DNA of 64,000 nt, from NCBI GenBank assembly GCA_023897205.1, contig JAHWDD010000010.1:372001-436000 (forward strand), given 5' to 3'. Made by a program: the position numbers and the translations under genes. Of the stretch, positions 1 to 10,465 are shown one piece after another; position 1 is the first letter of the stretch, and each line of letters begins with the position of its first letter. This DNA comes from Exophiala sp. HKRS030 (Eukaryota; Ascomycota; Eurotiomycetes; Chaetothyriales; Herpotrichiellaceae). The notes below the pieces were generated by a model that had not been told where the DNA came from, ran no database searches, and was given only the letters and a program-made list of their open reading frames with translations.

Positions 1-166
1 GGATCTATTAGCATCAGGCAGACATCTCCAAGATTAAACGCCAAATTCATGGCCAAAGTCCAAATTTCTTCTTTTCAATTTTCCAAAGACCAAAAGAGAG
101 GAAGAGAACCTTCGCGGAACTCCTGATTTGATAGTTCAAGAGACAGACGCCAATCTAAACACCATC

Positions 167-1951
167 ATGGACCCAAAAACAATGGACCCGATCGCGAAGA
201 TCATTCATCGGCGAATGTTGGAACGACAGAGAGCCAAAGAAAAGAGACAACAGAAGACCCTACCGCCCCTGTCCTCCCCTGAGCCTCTTGTGGCGGGAGA
301 AGAAGAAAACAGTCTTGCTGTGACCCCGGTGGTAGAGGATCCAGTTCCTTGTGCCTTTCTCGACCTTCCATTCGACGTTCGACGCGTCATCCTGCGTTAC
401 CTACTGGGCATGGACCAAGTACGAACCGTCACTCGGAAATTCGAAAAGAACTTCTACACTCGCCCTAAGCACGATGTTAGTTACAGCATGAACACGGCCG
501 TCCTCAGAACTTGCAAACAACTCCTGACGGAAGGCTCGATCGTTCTGCGGGAAAATTCCTTTGTCGCCGTGCCCAACTTTCGACCGAGAACAGGTCGCAT
601 TCCGACGTGGAAGTTGCCGCAGCCGGCTCGGTCACGTTCGTCACTGTCCACCACCTTCTCCTCTGAAATCAAGCCGATATTGACTGTCAAATCGACCGAC
701 CCACACGAGAAAAAGGGTTACAACAGCTTCATCTCCATCCTCGACTTTCGCCTGTACTGCGAATCATGGATGTTTACGGCCGAAGAGTATCACAGTTACC
801 AATGGCGCTCGAACCCAACCACACAAGGACAATTCTCGTTCGAACTAGAGTTTGTCCCCGGTCTCGCCCAGAAGCTGTGGGGGTTTCCAAACGAAAAGGT
901 CTTTCTCGATTACATTTCGACGAGCATCCGTGAATCCATCGGCCCACTCGTCAAGACTGTCCGGCTAGGAGATTTTGAGTTGAGCTGTATCTCTCCGTCA
1001 AAAACCTCTCCTGACAATGATGGTGACCGTGACGACGGCGAGAAACACACCAGTCATCCACCATCGCCACCACAAAAGCTGACCAACCTGGAGCAAAAGA
1101 TCTGGGACATGTTCAAACCCGGCCGAGATCCTGGAGAGCGGGCACGTCGATTTCAAACCGCAGATCAACGAATCCAGGCGGCGTTCAACAAAGCCGAAAG
1201 AATGTTTGAAGACCTATCACTAGAAGAAGAACTGCGAGAAACCACGGTCCAGGTCCGAGATGAGTTCAAAAAGGTCAAAGAGATGATTTTGGCCGCAGCA
1301 GGACCCGTCCAATCCGCCAGATTGAACTGGTGTCTATTTCGTCTGGCGACCATGAAAACCGCCATCGAGATCAACGGTGGCCACGCTCTTGTTGCCGAAC
1401 GTGATCTCAAGGACCTGCAAGAGGCCCAACGTCTCAACGACCTCGCCAACAGAATCATTGCTGGTGACGAGTACCGGCTTAGACTCGGCTTGCGCAAGGC
1501 GGAGTTGTCGTTGTTGCTTTCGCCGGCCGTCACTTCGACGACGACGACAACGACGACGACGACGATGACGAGGTTGATGCCTTCTACTTCTACCAGTGCC
1601 ACTACTACTTCCACCATACGGTCTGAGAACGAGCTCATCAAGCTCCTTTGTAACCTGGCGTGGGAATTTGCCCCGTACGGAACGGAATACAGATTCCAAG
1701 AGGCGAAATTGGATTGGGTCCACCGGTCCGTCCACGGCGACGATGACTCCAAGAACTGGGAGCGCTGGACTCGTGGGACTTTGCTGGAATGGCAGGATTA
1801 TCGAATCAAGGACGCCGTGGGCGAGACGCTGGAACCTAAAATCGACCGAGTCAGAAGCCTCATCGTTGCGAGGTACGGGCAAGAGGCCAGGTGGAAACAC
1901 TTTGACAACATTTGTTACCAAGGTTCAGCAGAACTCCAGGCAGTTAATTAG
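167..1951 (+). CDS. F-box-like hypothetical protein
   Basis: Single-exon gene of 594 codons starting at the ATG at 167; the frame is open upstream to a TTG at 128 but this is the first ATG. Residues about 62-82 have the pattern FLDLPFDVRRVIL, the short leucine/proline motif of fungal F-box-like (2EXR-type) proteins that usually recruit SCF ubiquitin ligases or act in poorly known nuclear roles. The rest matches no family I recognise. It is rich in charged helices at about 320-420 (ERARRFQ, KAERMFEDL, EEELRE), which may form a coiled coil. Residues about 455-466 are a run of threonine encoded by an ACG/ACA repeat, followed by more Ser/Thr. No membrane segment or signal peptide is visible. It is convergent with the next gene. 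The ORF is secure; the function is unknown. Confidence 0.75.
   Translation: MDPKTMDPIAKIIHRRMLERQRAKEKRQQKTLPPLSSPEPLVAGEEENSLAVTPVVEDPVPCAFLDLPFDVRRVILRYLLGMDQVRTVTRKFEKNFYTRPKHDVSYSMNTAVLRTCKQLLTEGSIVLRENSFVAVPNFRPRTGRIPTWKLPQPARSRSSLSTTFSSEIKPILTVKSTDPHEKKGYNSFISILDFRLYCESWMFTAEEYHSYQWRSNPTTQGQFSFELEFVPGLAQKLWGFPNEKVFLDYISTSIRESIGPLVKTVRLGDFELSCISPSKTSPDNDGDRDDGEKHTSHPPSPPQKLTNLEQKIWDMFKPGRDPGERARRFQTADQRIQAAFNKAERMFEDLSLEEELRETTVQVRDEFKKVKEMILAAAGPVQSARLNWCLFRLATMKTAIEINGGHALVAERDLKDLQEAQRLNDLANRIIAGDEYRLRLGLRKAELSLLLSPAVTSTTTTTTTTTMTRLMPSTSTSATTTSTIRSENELIKLLCNLAWEFAPYGTEYRFQEAKLDWVHRSVHGDDDSKNWERWTRGTLLEWQDYRIKDAVGETLEPKIDRVRSLIVARYGQEARWKHFDNICYQGSAELQAVN
1535..1572 (+). repeat. ACG trinucleotide repeat (poly-Thr)
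   Basis: Imperfect (GAC/ACG)n tract inside the F-box-like gene, encoding about ten consecutive threonines. Such tracts vary in length between strains by replication slippage. Confidence 0.8.
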
Positions 1952-2263
1952 GAAACGAGGTTGTCGGACATTAGACAGGTTTCGGTCTTTTTTGTTTTGG
2001 ACGAACAGAGAGTCAGAGTCGAAGTCAGATTCTCAGGCTGGGAACATGTTGAATGGCCTCGGGTTTCTAACAAATACGTCTTTCAGCTATTTCAACTCAG
2101 GCCATGGAAAGGACCAGAATGCGATACACAGCCAACTTGGGACATGGATTGAGCAGCGATTCGAAGCTCTGGAGCTGGGTGCTGGAGATTTAAACTAGAT
2201 TGATTCATACCAATAAGAGTACTTGCATTTGTTTTCATTCTTTTCCTCTTCTCTCATCATTCA
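1952..2263. other. Convergent intergenic region
   Basis: Tail-to-tail spacer between the F-box-like gene and the HET gene. It presumably holds both 3' ends. Short ORFs here continue shadow frames and show no recognisable domain. Confidence 0.6.
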
Positions 2264-5200
2264 TCACCCAAGCTTAATCTCATCCCAAACCGCATCACCA
2301 AACGCGGCCTGAAAGACTTTACCCAACCCGACACGTTCCCAGAGCGCCCTCTCCCGGTTCCTGTTTAGAAGCAAGACGTAATACAAGTCCCACTCGGACT
2401 CGTCTTTCTCCTTGGGGATGTAATAATTCCACACCGGACACTCTTCCTCGGTCAGAGATTTGGCGTCCGAGGTGGCGATGAACAACAGTGGAACGCCCTG
2501 TCTCTCTGCGATCCAGTCTCGCGGGAGGACGATGGACCCGCACCAGTCCCCGGCTTTGTCGACGATGTCGCATTGACATCGTTGGTTGTCCATCGACGTC
2601 GACGTCGACGTCTGGCCTTCTTGATCGCCACGAACCTTCACAAACAACTCGGTCCTCCAGGTCCAAAATTGTAAGATCGGCATGGCGCGGATCTGGTCCT
2701 TTTGGTCTTTGGGGAAGGGGCCACGGATAATCCCAAACGGATTGTCGGGGAGAATGCCAGTAAATTCGGTCCCTCGTTTGAGGCCCTTTCGCACCGGCCT
2801 ACCATAGGCGTCTTCCTTTCGAGAAGAGCCTCCTCTTCCGCGGCGGTGATGATGACGTCGGCTACGCCTGCTGCGGCCATACAAGTCGCTGTCAATGTCA
2901 CTTGAGTCACTCACTGTTCGATCTTCCGAGTACCCCGCTGGATCAGTGCGAGTGGCATCGTTGACAGGGATGAACTCGCCGATGGAGACTTGGCTGTTTG
3001 AGCTTTTCTCGGATGTGTCGGAGTCACATCCAGACCCAGTAGTACTACTGCTGCTTTTTCGGTCTTCAAGAGCCTCACCGTTACCATCAGAGCTGGCTCC
3101 TGAGCTCACGACGTCCCTCCTCCGAGATGTGATCGGTTCACGCACCTGACGTTGGTATGGACTTCGAGGCAGGCCCGCAGCTAGACTTACTCCATGCTGG
3201 GGCAAGTATGATGGGACTCGAGATCCTCCTTCCGCCACATATGGCTCCCTTGGGCGCTCACTCAGATCCTCTTCGTCCACGAGGTTGTCGTAGTAACCGG
3301 TCGGAAGCCTTCGTAGATAGGCCATGTTTCCTCGTTTGACCCATTCTCGGTCAGCGTTTTTATGTCGACTTCGGGATTTGGACCCGCCTTTCAGTATATA
3401 AGCCGGCTTGATATCTGTTGGCGCCAGTTGAGGCGCGTGGGGATAGGGACCATAGGGAGCTGGCATCGGAGGATGCCCTGGTGGAGGAGGGTAATACGGC
3501 TGACCGCTGTTCGGTGGATACATCATATTTGGTGGCGGTGGTGGTGCATAATACGGCGGCTGTGGTCCTCGAGGCGGGTACTCGTTTGGATATGTTGGCA
3601 CATAGTTGTGTCCTGGACCATCAAGTCTGACTTCTTGGATTTCAGGTACCAAGCTAGTTAGCGATGATGGACCCCGGGATCTTCGTAGCCTGCTTCGCTT
3701 TCTAGCGAGGTATTGACCTGGGCTCTTGTCCCTTCCAGCGTATCCTCTCCAGCTTACGTCTTCGCTTACATCTTTTTCAAAGGCCTTCTTGTCCCAAAGG
3801 GGTCTGAGGTTTCCCTCGTGGTCCCGAACATACCATAGAATCCAGGTATGGTGCTTGAGCCAGTCCCTCACATTCAACAGACATCCTTCAATCATCTCGG
3901 TCTGGTAGCCCGCTTTCCCACCAACCCAGCCACACCAGGACCAACTGGGAAACTCTTTGCCATCATAGCCCTCCTCTTCAATCTTGCAACTGCAATTTCC
4001 CAGCTCATCTTGGCTGCATAGTCCGTTGCTAGGCCGGTGCAGTCCTTTCTGTCTCCTTCGATCAAGCACAGCTAGAGGCATCCAGAGAAGTGCAAGATCG
4101 AAATGTGATACAGGAAGACCATAGAATAGAGGCGCGTTCAAGTTCTGCTGCAAGAGCCAGGACGTGCCTTGGAATGCGGTAAGAACGTCTTTCGGTTTCG
4201 TCAGTTCACGTCCTGTATATAGTCTGACGCATGTCATGTAAAACCAAAAGGCTCGACGCCGTAACTCTCCCAGGGTCCGGAGCGGGGAGTTGGTCCAGTC
4301 CAGTGACCACCCAGTAGTCCCTCCGTCGTTGAAAATGTCCTGGGACATAACTGCAGAGCGACATTGAAAGTACACGTGGCCTTCGGCGAAAATAAGACAG
4401 CGGCGGGAGAGGAGTCGTTCTTGGAAAGTCCAACCACGCTGATTCCATAGAGAATTCTGGATTACCGCTTCTGGTGGTCGAGACACCAGGAGCCTGATTC
4501 CTGGGAGGATTTGTGCACTGATCGGCTCTGACTGTATAGTATCGTCCGAGTGGTGTCGATCAGTCGTATTCTCCATGAACCTGACTGTGGTGACACGATC
4601 GGGAACCGGTGCCGCTCTATGGATGGGAGTTCGTAAGACAGGTGCCACCGCCCGAAGCCCCGTCGTCGCTTCACCGTCTGCGGCACAGATGGTGAAGTGT
4701 GCATTGCCATAGACAAGATGCATGGCTTTGGCATTGAGCTCCCATGAGCTGAGGCTGTCTTGGACGATGCACAAGGAATCGATCCATACATATCTCTCCC
4801 CGAGTCGGCTCACAAGTAGAATAACATCTTGTATAGTTTTGGGCAATCTATGCCATGCTTTCTCCAACCCTCCGTGCTGTATATGGATCATGACATTGTT
4901 TCTCGTTGTGATGTATGTGTACTCCCCGTTCGGTCGTTTGCCCCAGACATAGCTCAAAGCCACAAACCGCTCTGGTTCCCCGTTAACGATTGGCAGGGCC
5001 TTTAGTTGCATGTCAATGACATCGATGACGCCGAAGAAGGTTCCCTCAATGAGTTTCTTGAACTCGCTCTTGGTCCCATGCTTCTTCTGGCACCTCAAAC
5101 CGTGTTTTTCTGCACACAGGTCGATCCAACTTTTCATCAAGGCCTGCTTCTCGCTAGAGTCCACTCGCCCGCGACCAAGGAAGTGTGTATCGGTTGCGAA

Positions 5201-5762
5201 AGAAGCGTAGGCATCCGAGTTTGGCCTGCGTCCGCCTGTTGGTGCGACAAGGACAAGATATACACTCTCATCCTTGCCATCTTTGTCGCCCCATGATAGA
5301 CGTATCCTCCTGGTTCTATTGACCAGAGACTCATGTGTGGAGGTAATCCGTCGCCCGTCGACCTCCCATGTAAGATACAACGCAGTTGAGGCGTCTGGAA
5401 GTCGTCGACTATATCGTGTAATCGCCTGCCATATCAAGCTGCAGAAGTGACAGCTAGTATGCTTCTCCTGAGCTTGGTTGAATGTCGTAAACACCTTTCT
5501 GGACGTTCCTGAACTCAATTGGAAGTCTTTGGTGTTGGCTAAATCTCCCGATGAATCTGTCACTGTTGCCTGGTTGCGCGACAACCCCTTTTTACTGATA
5601 ATGAACTTGCCAATTGACAGATCAAGTTTTTGGCATGAGGAACAAAGCTAGAGATGCTGTGTTAGTTACTGTGTGGTTCAGGGCAAAGTAAATTGATCTC
5701 ACTGCATTATTGTTGCTTTCCTCGGCCTGATAAGTTGTGCCGCTGCTCTCGCTGTCGGCCAT
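2264..5762 (-). CDS. HET-domain (heterokaryon incompatibility) protein
   Basis: Two exons: 5762-5703 and 5647-2264, with a 55-nt intron (5648-5702) that starts GTGAGA, has a CTAAC branch site and ends TAG. The spliced product is 1147 aa. The join creates the typical HET-protein N-terminus LCSSCQKLDL at residues 21-30. A CxxC-like pair (CHFC) follows near 86. The HET domain begins with FVALSYVWG (about 248), continues through the LPKTIQD and YVWIDSLCIVQD motifs, and reaches WNQRGWTFQERLLS near 420. In the family this domain triggers cell death after non-self fusion. PSWSWCGW and a C-terminal region (FWTWRTELF, CGSIVLP, ERVGLGK) are usual in such proteins. Between them, about residues 660-1000, lies a long Pro/Tyr-rich, then Ser/Arg-rich low-complexity insertion. 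An in-frame ATG at 5858 is an alternative start. It is on the same strand as the NLR gene at 10466-14695. Confidence 0.88.
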
Positions 5763-6324
5763 CGCAAAGCCGATTCTGGAAAACGTCAGCAGTGTTGATG
5801 AGAGCAATTTGTTTCCATGTCCCGATGAGCCATATCTATAGATAGAAGATACGGACATAAAAGACCATCGATAAGAAGGCTGATGATGTAGGCAGCCGCA
5901 GGAAGGTAGACCTCAGCAGTACAAATGCGAGGCAGTGGTGGTTCACAATGCTAGACCCGATGAGGGTCTAGCGACCTCACCTATGCAGACCGTGCATGCA
6001 TGAGCTGAGTCTCTCCCTCCAACTTCGCTTCTCTGAGGTCTCGGGGGCCACTCAATCCCTCGCTTGATGGCCGTAGTTCGATGTGACCAACGGAGGTGAA
6101 GCGCGAGGCAGATGGAGGGGCAGAGTGAGTCGCGAGCACTACGCTGCGCCTTACATGTAATCAGCGAGTCATGAGTGCATCAAAATTTCCAATGTCTCTT
6201 GCTTAGAATGTTACGATCCATTCCGGACAGCTTCTAGCGCAATACACTGAGATACGACGACATGTGATGATCGTCGGTTTTGTATCTTTCGGCCCCGAAA
6301 TTCCATCGTCCCATGAAAAACGGA
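5763..6324. other. Intergenic region, HET promoter side
   Basis: Contains the 5' flank of the HET gene and the 3' flank of the glycosyltransferase gene. I see no gene, RNA or repeat in it. Confidence 0.6.
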
Positions 6325-9300
6325 TCATTGTCCCCCATTTTCGTGGCTCTTATCCTCTATTGGCGTGGCACGACCCTTACCCTTACCCATATTTTGATGG
6401 TACACCTCCAACAGGCTTTGTTTCTTGATGTACTCCAGCACAATCTCTTCTTCCGTCTTCTCTTGTGCCGTCTTCTCCCCACGCTGTTGCCGTTGTTGCT
6501 CCTCGAATTCGGCCTGGGTGGTGCCCCCAAGATGCCCTGGATCATAGGGCGAGGGTCGCTGGATGCTTCCTGAACCACTGACCATAGAGGGGACGTTCTC
6601 AGATATGTTTCCAGGTTCATGCATTGCCTGCGTGAGCTCTTCTTCGTCTTCGATGCGGAAACTTGGACCCGACTGCCACTCACTCTCATTACCCTTTTGT
6701 TCCAGCATACTCTGTGCCATAACTTGTTGCAGCTGTTTCTGAAATTCCAATTCTTCGCTTTTATGTCGCTGGGCTTCGTCTTCGCTGGCTGCAACACCCC
6801 ACCATAGACTCTCGTAGTCTGACTGATCATCTGTAGTTTCCTGTCGCCGCGGCGGAAGCGGAGGCATGGGTGTTCGAGTGACCTCCCGCATAGGCACGGG
6901 TTTTCGAGTAAAGCGCTCCGTCCTGGCATCAACCTCTGCGTTTTCACGGAAGAAGGCCTTATCTGAAAGTCCCGTTCGGTCGCTGCCTTCAGTCGACGTT
7001 CGTGATGCTCTAGAGGAACCCAAAACACCCCTGGAGAGTGCGGCACTCCCAGAATCTAATGTCAGGGCATCTGCACTAGAAGACTGAGCGAAGTCCGATG
7101 TGGCGTAATCTCCACGTGCAAGTGTCTCTTCGATTTTCCTTTGTTGCTGTTTTTCCAGGACATCTCGCACCATGTCGTCAGTGTTGTGTTTCTTCTTGAG
7201 GTATTTCTGGATAAGTTTCCATCGCACGAGGACATCTTCCTTCTCCATTTCGGAGCTCTGTAGCCACTCCTCGTATCCTTGAGCCATCCTGGATGCGATA
7301 ATGTAATTTTGCACATTACCACGGAACAACTTCTGCACCTCTTTTTGCACCCCTTTCATGGTGTAACCCATGAGACCAGAAAATCCTGCGAATGGCTTAG
7401 CTGCAAACCCTCCAAGACCTTTACCTATTCCCTTGGCGACGCCGATAGCACCTTCTTTCTGGGCGCCGTGCCAGGGCTGAGTGATCAATCCAGTAACACC
7501 ATCATAAAAGCCGAAGCCAAACTCCTTTCCTGCTGCCACGGCCCCTGACTTAAAATCAGTGACTCGTTCCTGAGGACGTACAGTATCGTCTCCCCAAAGT
7601 TTAGGCATATTGTGAAATCCTCTAGTCAAACCCATTGTTACTTCCATAGGGGTCTGCACTGCCGTCGTCAAGAAACGCCCGAAGCCTTTGCTCGAGTGCG
7701 GCCCAGTTCGACGCATCATATCGTGGTCCTTACTATAGCTGGATGGAGTTCGACTATGGCTTCGACTTCGACTTCGACTTTTTGTGTTTGTTTTGGGATC
7801 CGACTGGCCCTGAAATGGATCTGAGATAGTGCTGGATGCAATGGTCGGCGAGAGAGACGCTGTATCGGAGAGCTCGGATGGGCTCTTAACATGGCGAAGA
7901 GGTTCTTGCATACTTGAGCTGGCCTGGTTCAGTTCTGATGAGGCTGGCGAAGCCTCCTCTGTCTTTGTGACTGTTGCCACTGAATCTTTAGACTGCTGTC
8001 GATTGGATGCAGTCGGAGATTTCCAGGTTTTCATCGTCTCCGTGGGAACCTCAGCCAAACCCATCACCATGCCGCTGAAGGCCCTGAAGCATGCCGCACC
8101 ACCTCCGGATATTGGGTCCAAAGGGCCTTCATCGGTGCGATATTCTTGCGGTCGAAAGGGCTTCAAGTCATGGAAATCCAACAGGTTCGCATTCGCTAAG
8201 GTACATGCAGCAAAGGCGCTCAGCTTGACCTGACTTCGTCTGATGCGCCATGTAGCGGCTCGAGACGGTGCAAGGGTGCAACGGAGCCTGTCAAGCTCAA
8301 GATGCTGGTGAAATGACTGCGCGGCCATGTCGCTCCCTCTTTCTGCAGCGATCTTGCTTCCGAGTTCTTTCGCGCGCTCTAGACTTTCGGCCTTCAGACA
8401 AAAGTCGATGGCATTTGCTAATTTATCTGCCGTGAGTTTTTTATGAGGGATCGGTCTGGGCCCGGCGCCTGCTCTCGCGACCATGGCGCCCCAGAACGGC
8501 TGATCTCCAAAGAATGGAACGACAAGAGTCGGTCGACCCGCGGCAATCCCAGCCGCCGTGGTGCCTGCACCTCCATGATGAACGACGCAGGACACGTGCC
8601 TGAAAAGCCAGTCATGCGGTACATTCCCAAGTATAAAGACACCGTCAGGGACATCAAGTGCGTCCGCACCCATCCCTCCCCATCCTTTGGATAGTAGGAC
8701 CCGCTGTCCAGTCTTCCTCGCCGCCTCGAAGATGAGCTCCGTCATTGCATCAGGATCATCGAGAACGATACTTCCAAATCCTATATAGACGGGAGGCGGA
8801 CCGGCGTCGAGAAAGCTCTGGAGATCCGGGTCAGGGGTGTAGCTAGAGTGCAGAAATGAAAAGCCTGCTATAGATATATGAGGGCCCCAATCTTTCGGTT
8901 TGGGTATCAGGGCCGGAGACCAGCAATAGGTGTGAGGGACATTGAGACGCTGAAGGACCCCAGGAGCCCAGAGCATGCTTATGGGGTCTAGACCGAGGCA
9001 CTTCGCACGGAAGCGGTTGATGATATCGCCTAAGCCTTGCCAGGAGAGGACTTCAATCATAATATAGCTAAGGTAGTTAGTGAGTTGAGGGTCGGCATTG
9101 GAGGATTGGACATTCGCCAATGGATGCGGATAAGCTTGGGTTGGAGAGTATGGCATAGTGAACATGATGTGGAGAGGAATACCCAGCTTCTCTGCGCAGT
9201 GTATGTGGGCAAAGCTAGGGGGATTGGCAATGATGCAATCAGCGACGAAAGGTCTTGACGTGGGCTCGGAGTGAGAATCTTTTCCAGGAGTGTCATCAGC

Positions 9301-10065
9301 ATCATATCTTATCCCATCACCAGCTTCGAAACATGACCTCCAGCAGCCTTGGATGTACTCAGCAACATCTCTCCTCCGCTGACCGACGTCTCCACTCAGC
9401 AGACTGCGAAATCCAGGCATCAGGCTGGGATTCTTGACCATGAAGGCCATCAGCGCAGAGGGATCGCCGCCGATGTTAAAAAACTCTAAGCCGTTCTCCA
9501 ATACAAAGTCCTTGAAGTTGCAATGAGTGGCCAGACGTACACGATGGCCATATGTGGATTTCAAGACTTTGCCCAAGGCAACAAAGGGTTGCACGTCTCC
9601 GCGTGAGCCGACAACATGGATGACGATGTTCATCGGAGGAGGTGGAGGTACTCCCTCTGCGCTTCCCAGGGAGGGAGGAACATAAGGGGAAGGGAGCGGG
9701 TGACTATCTTGAGAACTCTGTACTTGGTGATGTAAAGCAGGAGTAAAAAGCTGGGACAAGCGGCGGTTCAATTGATTGATTCGAATATTGACACGGCCGT
9801 CTTCGGCGACATAGGCGCTGGTGCCCGATCCCCCCTTTTCATCGTGAATCTCGCCATAGATGTCACCGTAAACTGGAGGGGGAATTTCGTACTCGTCTTC
9901 CTCGGAAGTGACGAGGTCGGCCTCATATGGGGGTTCGTTCTCTCTTGTGGTCCTTGCGGCATCGTTCAGGGCGGCAGCGGCAGCATGTGTTTGCCGGAGT
10001 ATTGATTCGTGCTCTGCGCCTCCCTTGCCAGCCCGACCCTTTTTTGAGGAGGATTTTTTGGCCAT
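6325..10065 (-). CDS. Sterol 3-beta-glucosyltransferase-like protein (GT28/UGT)
   Basis: Single exon, 1246 aa, from the ATG at 10065 (the frame is open to a TTG at 10089). After about 145 disordered residues the GT28 N-terminal fold begins with MNIVIHVVGSRGDVQPF, the loop known from sterol glucosyltransferases and bacterial GtfB-type enzymes. The UDP-sugar-binding half carries GFGSIVL and HHGGAGTTAAGIAAGRP followed by PFFGDQPFWG, so donor binding looks intact. No PH or GRAM domains precede the enzyme, unlike Atg26. At about 800-930 there is a second conserved block rich in glycines (GVTGLITQPWHGA, GIGKGLGGF, AKPFAG) resembling the C-terminal region of VPS13/ATG2-type proteins. A Ser/Arg repeat (about 765-780) and long charged tails flank it. 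The likely reaction is glucose transfer from UDP-glucose to a sterol or other lipid; the substrate is inferred. Confidence 0.85.
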   Translation of the reverse strand: MAKKSSSKKGRAGKGGAEHESILRQTHAAAAALNDAARTTRENEPPYEADLVTSEEDEYEIPPPVYGDIYGEIHDEKGGSGTSAYVAEDGRVNIRINQLNRRLSQLFTPALHHQVQSSQDSHPLPSPYVPPSLGSAEGVPPPPPMNIVIHVVGSRGDVQPFVALGKVLKSTYGHRVRLATHCNFKDFVLENGLEFFNIGGDPSALMAFMVKNPSLMPGFRSLLSGDVGQRRRDVAEYIQGCWRSCFEAGDGIRYDADDTPGKDSHSEPTSRPFVADCIIANPPSFAHIHCAEKLGIPLHIMFTMPYSPTQAYPHPLANVQSSNADPQLTNYLSYIMIEVLSWQGLGDIINRFRAKCLGLDPISMLWAPGVLQRLNVPHTYCWSPALIPKPKDWGPHISIAGFSFLHSSYTPDPDLQSFLDAGPPPVYIGFGSIVLDDPDAMTELIFEAARKTGQRVLLSKGWGGMGADALDVPDGVFILGNVPHDWLFRHVSCVVHHGGAGTTAAGIAAGRPTLVVPFFGDQPFWGAMVARAGAGPRPIPHKKLTADKLANAIDFCLKAESLERAKELGSKIAAERGSDMAAQSFHQHLELDRLRCTLAPSRAATWRIRRSQVKLSAFAACTLANANLLDFHDLKPFRPQEYRTDEGPLDPISGGGAACFRAFSGMVMGLAEVPTETMKTWKSPTASNRQQSKDSVATVTKTEEASPASSELNQASSSMQEPLRHVKSPSELSDTASLSPTIASSTISDPFQGQSDPKTNTKSRSRSRSHSRTPSSYSKDHDMMRRTGPHSSKGFGRFLTTAVQTPMEVTMGLTRGFHNMPKLWGDDTVRPQERVTDFKSGAVAAGKEFGFGFYDGVTGLITQPWHGAQKEGAIGVAKGIGKGLGGFAAKPFAGFSGLMGYTMKGVQKEVQKLFRGNVQNYIIASRMAQGYEEWLQSSEMEKEDVLVRWKLIQKYLKKKHNTDDMVRDVLEKQQQRKIEETLARGDYATSDFAQSSSADALTLDSGSAALSRGVLGSSRASRTSTEGSDRTGLSDKAFFRENAEVDARTERFTRKPVPMREVTRTPMPPLPPRRQETTDDQSDYESLWWGVAASEDEAQRHKSEELEFQKQLQQVMAQSMLEQKGNESEWQSGPSFRIEDEEELTQAMHEPGNISENVPSMVSGSGSIQRPSPYDPGHLGGTTQAEFEEQQRQQRGEKTAQEKTEEEIVLEYIKKQSLLEVYHQNMGKGKGRATPIEDKSHENGGQ
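7757..7780 (-). repeat. CGAAGT hexanucleotide repeat (Ser-Arg)
   Basis: Tandem GACTTC/GAAGTC units inside the glycosyltransferase gene that encode alternating Ser-Arg residues. Confidence 0.7.
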
Positions 10066-10465
10066 GGGGCTGATATGAGAGAAGCCCAACGGGGTAGGAC
10101 GATCCGATCATAAAGCAAGGGGAGATGAGGGTTGGAGACATCAGTCATAGAAATGTACACAATTATTTTGAACGCTGTCAATTCTGGAGGCGCTCAAGAT
10201 GCAAGTTGAGCAGAATGTAGAATCACCTATTTCGGGACATCCGGGATATTCTTGTACTTCAAGAGTTTCAGGCAGCGACAATATGGTCAAGGCAGCAACA
10301 ATATCTGAAGGTTAAAGATTCCCACGTCACTAGGCTGTGAATCTAGCAAGGGGCCAAAAATACTCGTATTCGTAGGGCCCAGTAGATGCAGAAAGTGGGT
10401 CGTGCTTCTTTGTAGTGCTTACATAATGAGATCTTCATCACGGTCTCGGTCTGATCCCACTGCGA
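10066..10465. other. Intergenic region
   Basis: Upstream flank of the glycosyltransferase gene and downstream flank of the NLR gene. No further feature seen. Confidence 0.6.

Noticed and set aside
1165..1921. Two 195-codon minus-strand ORFs within the F-box-like gene
   Set aside because: Shadow frames created by the ACG repeat and GC-rich codons of the real gene.
7757..7780. CGAAGT repeat considered as a mobile-element end
   Set aside because: It is in frame within a gene, encodes Ser-Arg, and has no target-site duplication or inverted ends.
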